From JAGBWK01 sp964490275 (GTDB lineage Bacteria; Bacteroidota; Bacteroidia; Bacteroidales; Muribaculaceae), in contig CAZBBL010000093.1 in NCBI GenBank assembly GCA_964490275.1, positions 1-7,974 of the forward strand: 7,974 bases of DNA. The letters run 5' to 3'. A program made the translations under genes and the position numbers. Under the pieces are notes generated by a model that did no database searches, was not told the DNA's origin, and worked only from the letters and a program-made list of their open reading frames with translations. Positions 1-7,743 of the stretch are shown here, piece by piece. Positions within the stretch are counted from its first letter, which is position 1. Each line of letters starts with the position of its first letter.

Positions 1-1163
1 ATTGCCAATCCGGGCATGCCGCTCATCTCTTCAGCGATAGTGATGGCGTGGGGGTTGACGCGGTGGATAAGTTTGTTGGCGAGTGTAAGATAAGTGATGG
101 CGTTGACGTCTTGGCCGCCGTTGTAGTAGTCGGCGTATGAGCCGTAGGCTTGGCCCAAGCCGTGGTCGTAATAGAGCATAGAGGTGACGCCGTCGAAGCG
201 GAATCCGTCGAATCTAAACTCTTCGAGCCAATATTTGCAGTTTGACAGCAAGAAGTGGAGCACTTCGTTTTTGCCGTAGTCGAAGCAGAGTGAGTCCCAA
301 GCCGGATGTTCGCGGCGAGAGTCGCCGTAGAAGTAGAGGTCGTAGCTGCCATCCAATCGGCCGAGGCCTTCGTTTTCGTTTTTGACGGCGTGGGAGTGTA
401 CGATATCCATTATGACGGCGATGCCCATACGGTGGGCGGTGTCGATGAGCGATTTGAGTTCTTCGGGGGTTCCAAAGCGGCTTGAGGGGGCGAAGAAGCT
501 CGACACGTGATAGCCAAACGAGCCATAGTAGGGGTGCTCTTGGATGGCCATTATCTGGATGGCGTTGTAGCCGTCGGCAGCGATGCGCGGCAATATCAGG
601 TCGCGAAACTCGGTGTAGGTGCCTACGCCTTCGCGGTTTTGAGCCATACCGATGTGGCATTCATAGATGAGCAGTGGTTTGGTGTCGGGAGTGAAATCGT
701 CCATTTCCCATTGGTAGGGGTCGGGGGCCCACACTTGAGCCGAGAAGATGTGAGAGACGTCGTCTTGCACTACGCGAGTGGCGTAGGCGGGGATGCGTTC
801 GCCGCATCCGCCGTTCCAGTGTACGAGCATCTTATAGAGCTGTCCATGCTTGATGTCGGCGGGTTTGAGATGTAGCTCCCAAACGCCGTTGTCGATGCGT
901 TTCAACTGATATTTGTCGGTTTCTTTCCATTTGTTGAAGTCGCCGACGAGCGCTATAGACGTAGCGTTAGGGGCCCATTCGCGGAACACCCATCCCGAAG
1001 GCTCTTGATGGAGGCCGAAATAATGGTGGGCGTTGGCGAAGTTGTTGAGAGTGCGGCAAGCGCGAGTGAGCTCTTTTTCTTTGCGTATAGCGTCTTGGTG
1101 GCGCCCCTCGATAGCATCGCTGAAGGGCTCCAACCATGGGTCGTTTTTGATGATATTAAGCAT
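1..1163 (-). CDS. glgB: 1,4-alpha-glucan branching enzyme, eukaryotic-like GH13 type (N-terminal part, cut by window edge)
   Basis: The enzyme cleaves alpha-1,4-glucan chains and rejoins them through alpha-1,6 links, making branches in cytoplasmic glycogen. The first 387 residues are visible and the frame runs open off the left edge. After an N-terminal helical segment (residues 1-50) comes a CBM48-like beta-sandwich (about 55-145, with FREWAPNA and GDFNKW). The GH13 barrel follows, with YECHIGMAQ (167-175), region I DIVHSHAVKN (253-262), region II GFRFDGVTS (320-328, nucleophile Asp324) and region III AEEMSGMPG (377-385, acid/base Glu378). These motif forms match the eukaryotic-like branching enzymes common in Bacteroidetes rather than E. 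coli GlgB. Region IV lies outside the window; from memory the family is about 650-690 residues. The start is the first ATG that leaves the N-terminal helix intact; it has no Shine-Dalgarno sequence, which is normal in this phylum. It begins 47 bp after the barrel gene stop, so cotranscription is possible but not shown. Confidence 0.93.
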   Translation of the reverse strand, partial: MLNIIKNDPWLEPFSDAIEGRHQDAIRKEKELTRACRTLNNFANAHHYFGLHQEPSGWVFREWAPNATSIALVGDFNKWKETDKYQLKRIDNGVWELHLKPADIKHGQLYKMLVHWNGGCGERIPAYATRVVQDDVSHIFSAQVWAPDPYQWEMDDFTPDTKPLLIYECHIGMAQNREGVGTYTEFRDLILPRIAADGYNAIQIMAIQEHPYYGSFGYHVSSFFAPSSRFGTPEELKSLIDTAHRMGIAVIMDIVHSHAVKNENEGLGRLDGSYDLYFYGDSRREHPAWDSLCFDYGKNEVLHFLLSNCKYWLEEFRFDGFRFDGVTSMLYYDHGLGQAYGSYADYYNGGQDVNAITYLTLANKLIHRVNPHAITIAEEMSGMPGLA

Positions 1164-1210
1164 GAACGTGCGAGATTTTGTTAGTATGATGAATCGTTTT
1201 ATTTTGACTT

Positions 1211-2878
1211 TTAAAATTTGAGTTCTACACCTACCAAGCCTTTGATACCTTGGGCTTGCAGGTCGGGGAGCAGGCGAGCGCGACGGTTCAGGAGGTTTTC
1301 GCCGCGAAGGAATACGGTCAGTGCTTTTGTGATGGCGTAGTCGGCGCCGAGATTGATGTCGGAGATGTTGCCGAGGTTGTATTTTTCGCGATTGCCGAAG
1401 AAGTCGAAGATATAGGCCGAGCGACCGCCGCGGAAGTTGAGCGAGGCGTCGATGTTGAGTTTTTCAATGGGCGCTACTTCAACTTTGAGTTGAGCTACAT
1501 GCTTGGCACGGTCGCGGTTGAGGTAGTAGGCGTGGCTGTAAGAGCCGGGTGCAATCTCGTATGACGCTTGGACGGTGAGCAGGTCGGAGTGTTTCCAACG
1601 GGCGTTGATGCCGGCGTGGAGGGCACGAAGGTTGACATCCTTAAACAGGTAGGTGCCCATGGCTTCGGCGGGCATGAGCCAGTCGTTGGCCATAGCGTAG
1701 CCGCCATGGATGTCGACCGAGAGGCCGTTGATTTGACCGATACGCAGACCTATTTCGGCGGTGAAGGGTATGTGAGAGTTGCCATAGGCAATCGATGGTG
1801 AGAGGTAGGGGGTGACAGCCACCAGCGAGGCGAAGTTGTTGATATGTTCGCCACCGTCGAGGTTGATGTAGGCGCCTACGGCTTTAGAGAAGTTGTAGCC
1901 GGCGGTGATGTCGGGCGAGATGTGGATAGCTTTGCCCGAGCCATAGGTGTATTGCAGGCGCAGGCCGATGTTGGCGTAGAGCGACGAGCTGTTGTAGCGG
2001 TAGGCGGGGCGCAGGGTGACGACGCCGATTGTTTTGCCGTCGCCGGCAGCGACTGCGCTGTTGCTATATCGGTTGAAGTTGTTGTAGTGGAGGAAGTCGA
2101 CGTCGGCGTCGGCAGCTACTGTCGATGAGGGGGTGATGAAATAGCCTACGCCACCTTTGAGGGCGAAGCGGTTTTCGGCGATTTTGCCCAAATCGCTGTT
2201 GGGCAGGGCGCCGTCGGCGTTGCCAAAGGCAAAGAGCGAATAGTTGGCGGTGGCAAAATAGACCATCTCTTGGCGGCGAGCCGACCAGTTGGCTTTGAGG
2301 TTGACGGCGTTTGAGGTAGCTTTATCGGGGTCGGTAAGCCAGGGGCGCGACACGTAGTCGTAGGTATAGTCGGCGTTGATGTCTAAGCGACCGGCGCCGC
2401 GAAACAGGTGGGTGTAGTCGCCGCCGATAGTGGCTGTATGGCGTTTCAGCGAGAGCTTGTCGTCGAAGCCTTGGCGTGTGGTTTTGTAGGAGTTGCCGTC
2501 GTATTGCAGCCAAGCGCCTAAGCGCGATGTAGGCTTGTTGATAAAGCGATAGCCGGCCGAGGCACCGAGATTGAAGGCGGGGAAATAGCCCAGGGCTGCA
2601 TATCCGTTGTAGGGCGATAGCTCTACGGCGTCGCCGGGGTTGGCCGGCGAGAGGATGGCGTCGCCCTGCACGGCTTGTGCGGCAGTGGCGTCGGTCGACA
2701 CTTTCAGGGGCGATTTTTCAATCGTGGGCTGGAGCAGCGTCGGGTAGGAGTTGAGACGTGAGGCTGCGCGCAGTGTGGGATGAATCTCGCGCTCGATGGT
2801 GATATCTTTGGTTAAGTCTTGTGCCGAGGCGGAAATCAGCGAAGCTGCCGCCAATGCTACTAAATATGTTTTTTTCAT
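1211..2878 (-). CDS. Outer-membrane beta-barrel protein, TonB-dependent-receptor-like, without a plug domain
   Basis: This is a 555-residue exported protein. It starts with a Sec signal peptide (MKKT, a hydrophobic run, ASAQ; likely cleavage after residue 20, no lipobox Cys). Residues 21 to about 90 form a short segment with TIEREIHPT and proline-rich sequence, resembling the N-terminus of a Bacteroidales family often annotated as TonB-dependent receptor (from memory). The rest is rich in alternating aromatic and polar residues with many short amphipathic strands, as in an outer-membrane barrel. The C-terminus carries FLRGENLLNRR, which resembles the last strands of TonB-dependent receptors, and ends in ELKF with a terminal Phe, the usual barrel-insertion signal. 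The N-terminal segment is too short for a TonB plug and I see no SusC-like carboxypeptidase-like domain. The ATG overlaps the stop codon of the TPR gene, so the two are probably translated together. Ligand and role are unknown; the barrel call is firm, transport is not. Confidence 0.85.
   Translation of the reverse strand: MKKTYLVALAAASLISASAQDLTKDITIEREIHPTLRAASRLNSYPTLLQPTIEKSPLKVSTDATAAQAVQGDAILSPANPGDAVELSPYNGYAALGYFPAFNLGASAGYRFINKPTSRLGAWLQYDGNSYKTTRQGFDDKLSLKRHTATIGGDYTHLFRGAGRLDINADYTYDYVSRPWLTDPDKATSNAVNLKANWSARRQEMVYFATANYSLFAFGNADGALPNSDLGKIAENRFALKGGVGYFITPSSTVAADADVDFLHYNNFNRYSNSAVAAGDGKTIGVVTLRPAYRYNSSSLYANIGLRLQYTYGSGKAIHISPDITAGYNFSKAVGAYINLDGGEHINNFASLVAVTPYLSPSIAYGNSHIPFTAEIGLRIGQINGLSVDIHGGYAMANDWLMPAEAMGTYLFKDVNLRALHAGINARWKHSDLLTVQASYEIAPGSYSHAYYLNRDRAKHVAQLKVEVAPIEKLNIDASLNFRGGRSAYIFDFFGNREKYNLGNISDINLGADYAITKALTVFLRGENLLNRRARLLPDLQAQGIKGLVGVELKF
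2875..2878 (-). promoter_or_regulatory. ATGA stop/start overlap coupling TPR and barrel genes
   Basis: On the minus strand the TPR gene ends in CAATGA, where TGA (2877-2875) overlaps the ATG (2878-2876) of the barrel gene by two bases, forming the four-base ATGA junction. Such junctions usually mean that ribosomes finishing the first gene restart on the second, giving coordinated amounts. Both encoded proteins have well-formed signal peptides, so both calls of stop and start are supported independently. Confidence 0.88.
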
Positions 2879-5853
2879 TGCTGCTTTTGTAGGCGTTGGT
2901 CAATCATGTTGAAAATATCGCTTTCGGTGCCCGGATAGTTGGAGCGTACGCTCTGGAGGTATTCGCGGGCTTCAAAGTCGTTGCCTTTGGCGGCGTGGAT
3001 GTCGGCCAGGAGGATAAATCCGCGAGCCAGCCAATAGTTGTGGGGCGTGTCGGAGTCGATGAGTTTGGTGACTTCGGTTTGAGCTTGGTCGAGGTTGCCG
3101 CTGTCGAAGCTTGATTGAGCCAGATAGTAGGCCGATTTAGCTCCGTAGATGTTGTCGGTGTCGGTCGAGAGCTCTTGCCAGATGGTGCGGGCGGTTTGTT
3201 TGTCGCCTTCGGTCGAGAGGGCCATAGCGCGGGCAAACATAGCTTCTTGGCGTTGCTCGGTGGTGACGGTCGACGACGATTCGATGGCCGAGGCAGCCGA
3301 GATGACGCGGTCGTTGAGGCCGAGGTCGCGGGCGGTGCGGATGATGCCGAGGCGAGCGGTGTTGGCGGTGTAGGCGTCGGGGGCCGATTGCTCGAGTGTG
3401 GTGTAGGTTTCGAGGGCGAGTTCGCCTTTGCCTTGGGCATATTCGACGTCGGCTTTAGCTTTGAGAGCTTTAGCGACGTTGCGGCTGTCGGGGTAAGACG
3501 AAATCAGTTGCTGAGCATATTTCAGGGTAGCGTCGTTGTTGCCGGCGTTGGCATTGGCTTCTACGAGGTAGGCCAGTGCGTCGTCTGAGTTGGCGCTGTT
3601 GGGATATTCGTTGATATATTTCACGAGGCGGTCGGTTTTGCCGTTGGTGAGATATTGTTGCTCAGCGTCTTTAAATGTGAGTTGCTCCATTTCGCCGGCT
3701 TCGATGGGGGTAGCGCCGGGGGTAGAGTTGATAAATTTGGCGTATTGTTGGAGTTGGCCTTGTTCAGCCATGAGTTGTTTCAGTCGGTCTGAGGCCAGCT
3801 TGGCTTCTTCCGACGAGGGCGATTGGGTGATGAGCTTTTTGTAGGTTGCTTCGGCTTTGTCGGTGTTGCCTTGGTTGACGTAGGCCAGGGCGAGCAGCAG
3901 GTTGGCTTGGCGACCTTGAGGGGTGTTGGGATATTTGTTGGCCAACGTGGTGTAGGTTTCGACGGTTTTGTCGGTCATCTTCGATTGGTCGTAGGCGTCG
4001 CCGAGTTCCAACAGAGCAGCCGGGGCCAACCCTGAGTCGGGAAATTTTTGCAACATTGTTTTCAGGTCGGCTATCTTGCCTTGGCGATTTTGCTGAAGGC
4101 CTTTCATCAGTGCGCCTTGATAGAGGGCGTAGTCGCCGGTGGAGGGGTCGAGCGAGTAGGCTTTGGCGTAGGCGTTGGTAGCGTCTGAGAAGTTGCGGTC
4201 GTAGTAGTATGTGTCGCCGATGCGGTTGTAGGCGTCGGCGGTCATTTTTGTTGATTTGTTGGAGGAGTTGACAAATTTGTTAAACTGCGAGCGGGCGTCG
4301 TCGTAGTTGGCGTTTGAGAATTGAGCGTAGCCCAAGTCGTAGAGAGCCAACGGGCGGTTGGTGTCGCCGAGGGCTTTGTTGTTGACGGCGTCGGTGAGGC
4401 TTTTGGCGGCTTCGCTATAGTTGCCGTCGGCATAGAGGGCTTCGCCGAGCCAGAGGTCGGTTTCGGCGCCGATGGCGGCGTTGTATTTGCTCAGTGCGCG
4501 GGCTTGGCGCAGGTGGCTGATAGCCTGAGTGGTTTGTCCGGCAGCCAATTCGCGGCCGCCCAGGGTGTAGAGCACTTGCTGTTTGGCTTTGAGTATTTTT
4601 TCTGAGGGGTTGGAGATGGCCTCGATTGAGGCGAGGGCTGCGGGATAGTTGTTGTCGGTCATATATCCGTCGACGAGATATTCTCTGACGGAGGTGGCGT
4701 AGCGCGAGTTGGGATATTGGTTGAGGAATTCTTCAAATGTGGCAACCGAGCTGCCGAAGGGCACGCTGCCGCCTTGGGTTTTGGCTACGGCGTAGTTGTA
4801 GAGCGCTGTTTCTTTGATGTCGCTGTCGTAGTTGGCGCGGCTGGCTTTGTCGAAGGCCATGATGGCGCCCGAATAGTTGGCTTGGTTCATCATCGACAGA
4901 CCTACGTAGAGGCAAGCGCTTTGGCCCATGGCGTTTTCGCTTGTGGTGACGGGAGTCAGGCGTTCGATGGCTTTGCTATAGTTGGCTGTGTTGTAGTCGT
5001 TGAGGCCGAGCAGATAGAGCGACGACAGTTCGGGGTTGTCGACCGAGGCCACATATTGCTCGAGCAGGGGTATGCCTTGGCTTTCGTTGCCTTGGTAGCA
5101 GAGCGATTCGCCGGCGATGCGGGTAGCTTCGGCTTTATATTCGTTGTCGACGTCGAGCTTCATGAGCTTGCGAGCCGAGGCGAGAGCTTTGCTATAGTCC
5201 TTCTCTTTGAAGTAGATTTGGCTCAGATAGTAATCTGTCATATTACCCGGCGCCTTAGCGGTGTCGACCTTTTTGAAACCTTCTACGGCTTTGCGGTAGT
5301 CGCCGTTAACATAGTCGATATAAGCGAGATAGAAGCGAGCTCCGTTGCCATATTGCTTCGAGCCAAGCAATTTTTTGAGCGAGGCGGATGCTTTGTCATA
5401 TTGCGTAATCTTCAAATAGCAATATGCCATATTATATTGGCGTTCTTCTTCGCCTGAGCGGTCGAGCACGTTATCGCCGATTTTGAGGTATTCGGTCAGT
5501 GCGTCGCCATAGCGTCCGGCGTCGAACGAGAGGTTGGCCAGAGTCAAACGCGCATTGTCGACTAATGGAGAGTGTTTGTGTCGCCAGATGAAATATCTCA
5601 GCAGGCCGGGGGCGTCGGTTTGTCCCAGGTGGGCGGCGGATTGTGCTATCAGGTAGTCGGCGAGGCAAAGTTGCTCTTCGTTGATAGCGCCGGCTTTGAG
5701 ATGTGTCATTTGGTCGATACATCCGATGTAGTTTTGGTCGCGATACATCAATTCTCCTCGCGAAGCATAGCCGTCGGGGGCAGGAGAGTTGACCTGTGCC
5801 GAGCCACAGATTGCTGCGGTTGCGAGCGCGGTTGAGATTATCAGTTTCTTCAT
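2875..5853 (-). CDS. Large secreted tetratricopeptide-repeat protein
   Basis: This 992-residue protein is built almost wholly of TPR-like helical hairpins behind a signal peptide (MKKLIIST, hydrophobic run, GSAQ; likely cleavage after residue 20, no lipobox). It should act in the periplasm or at the inner face of the outer membrane as a protein-binding scaffold. Repeats can be followed from about residue 30 to the end; clear examples lie around 100-125, 135-165, 170-200, 205-235, 465-495, 500-530, 540-570, 605-640, 648-680 and 905-970, with the usual G-Y/F-A pattern (such as GNYSEAAKSL and GNTDKAEATY). No enzymatic domain is visible. The start is chosen at the ATG giving the signal peptide; reading further upstream in this frame is open only by chance and antisense of frame to dnaX. 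The stop TGA shares bases with the next ATG. It lies 59 bp after dnaX without an evident terminator. Similar large TPR proteins are widespread in Bacteroidales (from memory) and lack an assigned function. Confidence 0.9.
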   Translation of the reverse strand: MKKLIISTALATAAICGSAQVNSPAPDGYASRGELMYRDQNYIGCIDQMTHLKAGAINEEQLCLADYLIAQSAAHLGQTDAPGLLRYFIWRHKHSPLVDNARLTLANLSFDAGRYGDALTEYLKIGDNVLDRSGEEERQYNMAYCYLKITQYDKASASLKKLLGSKQYGNGARFYLAYIDYVNGDYRKAVEGFKKVDTAKAPGNMTDYYLSQIYFKEKDYSKALASARKLMKLDVDNEYKAEATRIAGESLCYQGNESQGIPLLEQYVASVDNPELSSLYLLGLNDYNTANYSKAIERLTPVTTSENAMGQSACLYVGLSMMNQANYSGAIMAFDKASRANYDSDIKETALYNYAVAKTQGGSVPFGSSVATFEEFLNQYPNSRYATSVREYLVDGYMTDNNYPAALASIEAISNPSEKILKAKQQVLYTLGGRELAAGQTTQAISHLRQARALSKYNAAIGAETDLWLGEALYADGNYSEAAKSLTDAVNNKALGDTNRPLALYDLGYAQFSNANYDDARSQFNKFVNSSNKSTKMTADAYNRIGDTYYYDRNFSDATNAYAKAYSLDPSTGDYALYQGALMKGLQQNRQGKIADLKTMLQKFPDSGLAPAALLELGDAYDQSKMTDKTVETYTTLANKYPNTPQGRQANLLLALAYVNQGNTDKAEATYKKLITQSPSSEEAKLASDRLKQLMAEQGQLQQYAKFINSTPGATPIEAGEMEQLTFKDAEQQYLTNGKTDRLVKYINEYPNSANSDDALAYLVEANANAGNNDATLKYAQQLISSYPDSRNVAKALKAKADVEYAQGKGELALETYTTLEQSAPDAYTANTARLGIIRTARDLGLNDRVISAASAIESSSTVTTEQRQEAMFARAMALSTEGDKQTARTIWQELSTDTDNIYGAKSAYYLAQSSFDSGNLDQAQTEVTKLIDSDTPHNYWLARGFILLADIHAAKGNDFEAREYLQSVRSNYPGTESDIFNMIDQRLQKQQ

Positions 5854-5912
5854 TGAAGGATAGGGTGTGTATTTTAGTCTACTTTTGTTAGCAAATGTGG
5901 GAGGGGTGGGGT

Positions 5913-6396
5913 TTACTTCAGCTTGAGGTTGAGCTCTGAGGAGAGTTTGACAAACATTTCGCTCTCTTTGCGCAGATGCTCCCACACTTCGCGGTCGCTC
6001 CAGAGCTTTGGCGCGGGGCCGCCGGTGTTGATTGAGAAGGTGAAGTTGATGTGGTCGTTGCCAATGGCGTCGTGGATGTATTGCAACACCGAGCCGAGGC
6101 GTTCGTGCATCAGTTGCATTTGCAGGTTGTTTTCCACCATTACGTTGAAGGTGTCGCCTGCAGTGCGTTTGGGTCGGCACGCTCTCATGGTGTTGGTCAA
6201 TACCTGTTGGTCGGTAAACTGAGCGGCGTATCCGTCCCAATGGCGCGAAATATCGTCGTCGGTATAGGGGTTTGAGCGGTTGGTGGCGGTTGCTGTAGTT
6301 GTGGCCATGGGGCGTTGGGCGTTGCGACGCTGAGCGTCTTGCTGCATACGCTGGTGGGCTGTCATTATCACCTTTTGGCCTCGTGCCTGTTGTTGC
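5913..6396 (-). CDS. dnaX: DNA polymerase III subunit gamma/tau, C-terminal part (continues into the sequence gap)
   Basis: These are the last 160 residues of DnaX, in a frame that is open from the gap to a TAA stop. The piece starts with a polar, Gln-rich linker (QQQARGQK, then a run rich in Gln, Arg, Ala and Thr) and continues into a folded C-terminal domain with DDISRHWDGYAAQF, a basic CRPKR stretch, FNVMVENNLQMQL, a predicted helix and the end LSSELNLKLK. From memory, Bacteroidales DnaX proteins carry a C-terminal domain of this style, which in other bacteria is the region that binds the polymerase alpha subunit and helicase. A GTG or ATG within 6363-6371 could be miscalled as a start of a separate 152-residue gene, but the open frame above it, the position after dnaX and the linker composition favour one split gene. 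The frame agrees with the N-terminal piece only if the true gap length is a multiple of three. Confidence 0.8.
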
Positions 6397-6496
6397 NNNN
6401 NNNNNNNNNNNNNNNNNNNNNNNNNNNNNNNNNNNNNNNNNNNNNNNNNNNNNNNNNNNNNNNNNNNNNNNNNNNNNNNNNNNNNNNNNNNNNNNN
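6397..6496. other. Assembly gap of exactly 100 N inside dnaX
   Basis: The run is exactly 100 N, the usual placeholder for a scaffold gap of unknown size. It removes part of the DnaX linker. With the N-terminal piece ending two bases into a codon and the C-terminal piece beginning with one leftover base, an intact gene needs a gap divisible by three, which 100 is not. Any reading frame crossing this gap is therefore unreliable. Confidence 0.97.
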
Positions 6497-7662
6497 GCCG
6501 GAGCGGGGTGTGCTGTGGCGGCGAGAGGTTTCAACTGCCCCTCTCCGTCGCCGCTATAAGTGGGGGAGGGGCTGAGTTGTTGGCATAGTCTTATCAACAA
6601 CAGTTCGACCAAAAATCGTTTCGACGAGGCGTTGCGATAGTTGAGGTCGGCTTCGTTGCAGAGGCTCATGGCGGCGTAGAAAAATTCTACGGGGCAGCGT
6701 GAGGCCAATTCGGCCATGCGCTGTTTGACGTCGGCGTCGGTGTCGAGCAGGTCGAGCGATTTGGGGTTGCGAGCCACCATCAAGTCGCGCATGAAGGCGG
6801 CCAGACCGTTGATAAAGAAGTGGGAGTCGAAGCCGTGGTCGCGCACCTCTTTGTAGATGAGCAGCGAAGAGGTGACGTCGCCGGCGATGAAAGCCTCTAC
6901 CAGGCGACGATAGTAGCTCTCGTCGAGCACATTGAGGTTGGCGATTGTCGAGGCGTAGGTGATGTTGCCACGCGACGATGCGGCCACTTGGTCGAAGATT
7001 GAGAGGGCGTCGCGCATGGCGCCGTCGGCCTTCGAGGCTATGATGTTGAGGGCTGCGCGTTCGGTGGTCATACCTTCTTGGCCGGCTACATATTCGAGAT
7101 GGTCGATCATGTCGGCGACGGTGATACGATTGAAGTCGTAGATTTGGCAGCGCGACAATATCGTAGGGATGATTTTTTGTTTCTCGGTGGTGGCGAGGAT
7201 GAAAACCACATACGACGGCGGCTCCTCGAGGGTTTTGAGGAAGGCGTTGAAGGCGGCCGACGAGAGCATGTGCACCTCGTCGATGATAAACACGCGATAC
7301 TTGCCCGATGTCGGCGGCACTTGTACCTGCTCTACCAACTTGCGTATATCCTCGACGCCGTTGTTGGAGGCTGCGTCGAGTTCGATGATATTGAGTGAAC
7401 GGTTTTCGTTGAACGACCGGCACGACTCACATTCGTTGCAGGGCTCGCCGTCTGCGCTGAGGTTGGCGCAGTTGATGGCCTTGGCGAAGATGCGAGCGCA
7501 GGAGGTCTTGCCGACCCCTCGCGAGCCGCAGAAGAGGTAGGCGTGGGCCAGACGGTCGGTTGCAATAGCGTTTTTCAGCGTGGCCGTTAAAGCCTTCTGT
7601 CCCACGACGCTTGCAAACGTCGAGGGGCGGTATTTTCGCGCCGATACGATATAATTTTCCAT
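6497..7662 (-). CDS. dnaX: DNA polymerase III subunit gamma/tau, N-terminal AAA+ part (continues into the sequence gap)
   Basis: DnaX is the ATPase of the clamp loader that opens the sliding clamp and places it on primed DNA during replication. The 388 visible residues hold the complete AAA+ module: the start MENYIVSARKYRP, Walker A GSRGVGKTS (46-54), a four-cysteine zinc site (Cys65, Cys75, Cys78, Cys81), Walker B IIDEVH (126-131), sensor 1 ATTE (157-160), the SRC motif (170-172, arginine finger) and sensor 2 GAMRDAL (214-220). Domain III helices follow to about residue 365, ending VELLLIRLCQQL. A linker then begins (LSPSPTYSGDGEG) and runs into the gap. The start is certain from the conserved SARKYRP context. 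It lies only 8 bp below a consensus promoter, so its transcript should have almost no leader. All catalytic residues are present. Confidence 0.97.
6532..6579. repeat. Imperfect inverted repeat in the dnaX linker
   Basis: The left arm CAACTGCCCCTCTCC (6532-6546) pairs with the right arm GGGGAGGGGCTGAGTTG (6563-6579), allowing a two-base bulge and a single-base difference, with a 16-base loop. It lies in coding sequence for the linker peptide LSPSPTYSGDGEGQL, just after the last folded helix of domain III and 35 bp from the gap. GC-rich palindromes of this look occur as dispersed repeats in Bacteroidales genomes (from memory), so it may be a repeat that entered the gene in frame. Confidence 0.6.
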
Positions 7663-7670
7663 ATTACTGA

Positions 7671-7702
7671 CAAATTTATAGAAAACTCTTCATCTTTGCA
7701 AA
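7671..7702 (-). promoter_or_regulatory. Bacteroidetes-type sigma promoter of dnaX
   Basis: On the minus strand a -33 element TTTG (7702-7699) is followed after exactly 20 bases by TAAATTTG (7678-7671), a perfect match to the -7 consensus TAnnTTTG. Its last base is 8 bp before the dnaX ATG, so the start of transcription is expected within a few bases of the start codon. This is the only full match I found before any of the minus-strand genes. Confidence 0.75.
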
Positions 7703-7743
7703 AATACCCTTAAAATTTTGGGCAAACCTTATCAAACGGCAAT

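Noticed and set aside
214..660. Arg/His/Pro-rich minus-strand frame of 148 residues
   Set aside because: It lies out of frame inside the branching enzyme gene, whose conserved GH13 motifs are all in the other frame.
4717..5457. Long plus-strand open frame of 246 residues, and several others opposite the TPR, barrel and dnaX genes
   Set aside because: They are antisense shadows of real minus-strand genes, produced by the C-rich third codon positions. Their translations are low-complexity (Val, Gly, Ala, Phe) with no recognisable domain.
5880..5887. Plus-strand TACTTTTG matching the -7 promoter consensus, between dnaX and the TPR gene
   Set aside because: No TTTG lies at the proper 19-21 base distance upstream, and it would drive transcription antisense to dnaX with no plus-strand gene to serve.
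5897..5911. G-rich tract GTGGGAGGGGTGGGG as a possible G-quadruplex at the dnaX 3' end
   Set aside because: Only three tracts of three or more G are present, so a standard four-tract quadruplex is not supported.
5854..5912. Separate minus-strand promoter for the TPR gene (TTTG followed by TAAAATAC)
   Set aside because: The spacing is only 15 bases and the -7 element fits poorly (TAAAATAC against TAnnTTTG), so the evidence is too weak to call.
5913..6371. A separate 152-residue gene starting with GTG at 6371
   Set aside because: The frame stays open up to the gap, begins in a Gln-rich linker, and ends in a domain that fits the DnaX C-terminus. It is better explained as the second half of the split dnaX.
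6397..6496. Programmed ribosomal frameshift in dnaX, as makes gamma in E. coli, to explain the frame difference
   Set aside because: The frame difference depends wholly on the arbitrary 100-N length. No slippery A-rich heptamer is visible on either side of the gap.
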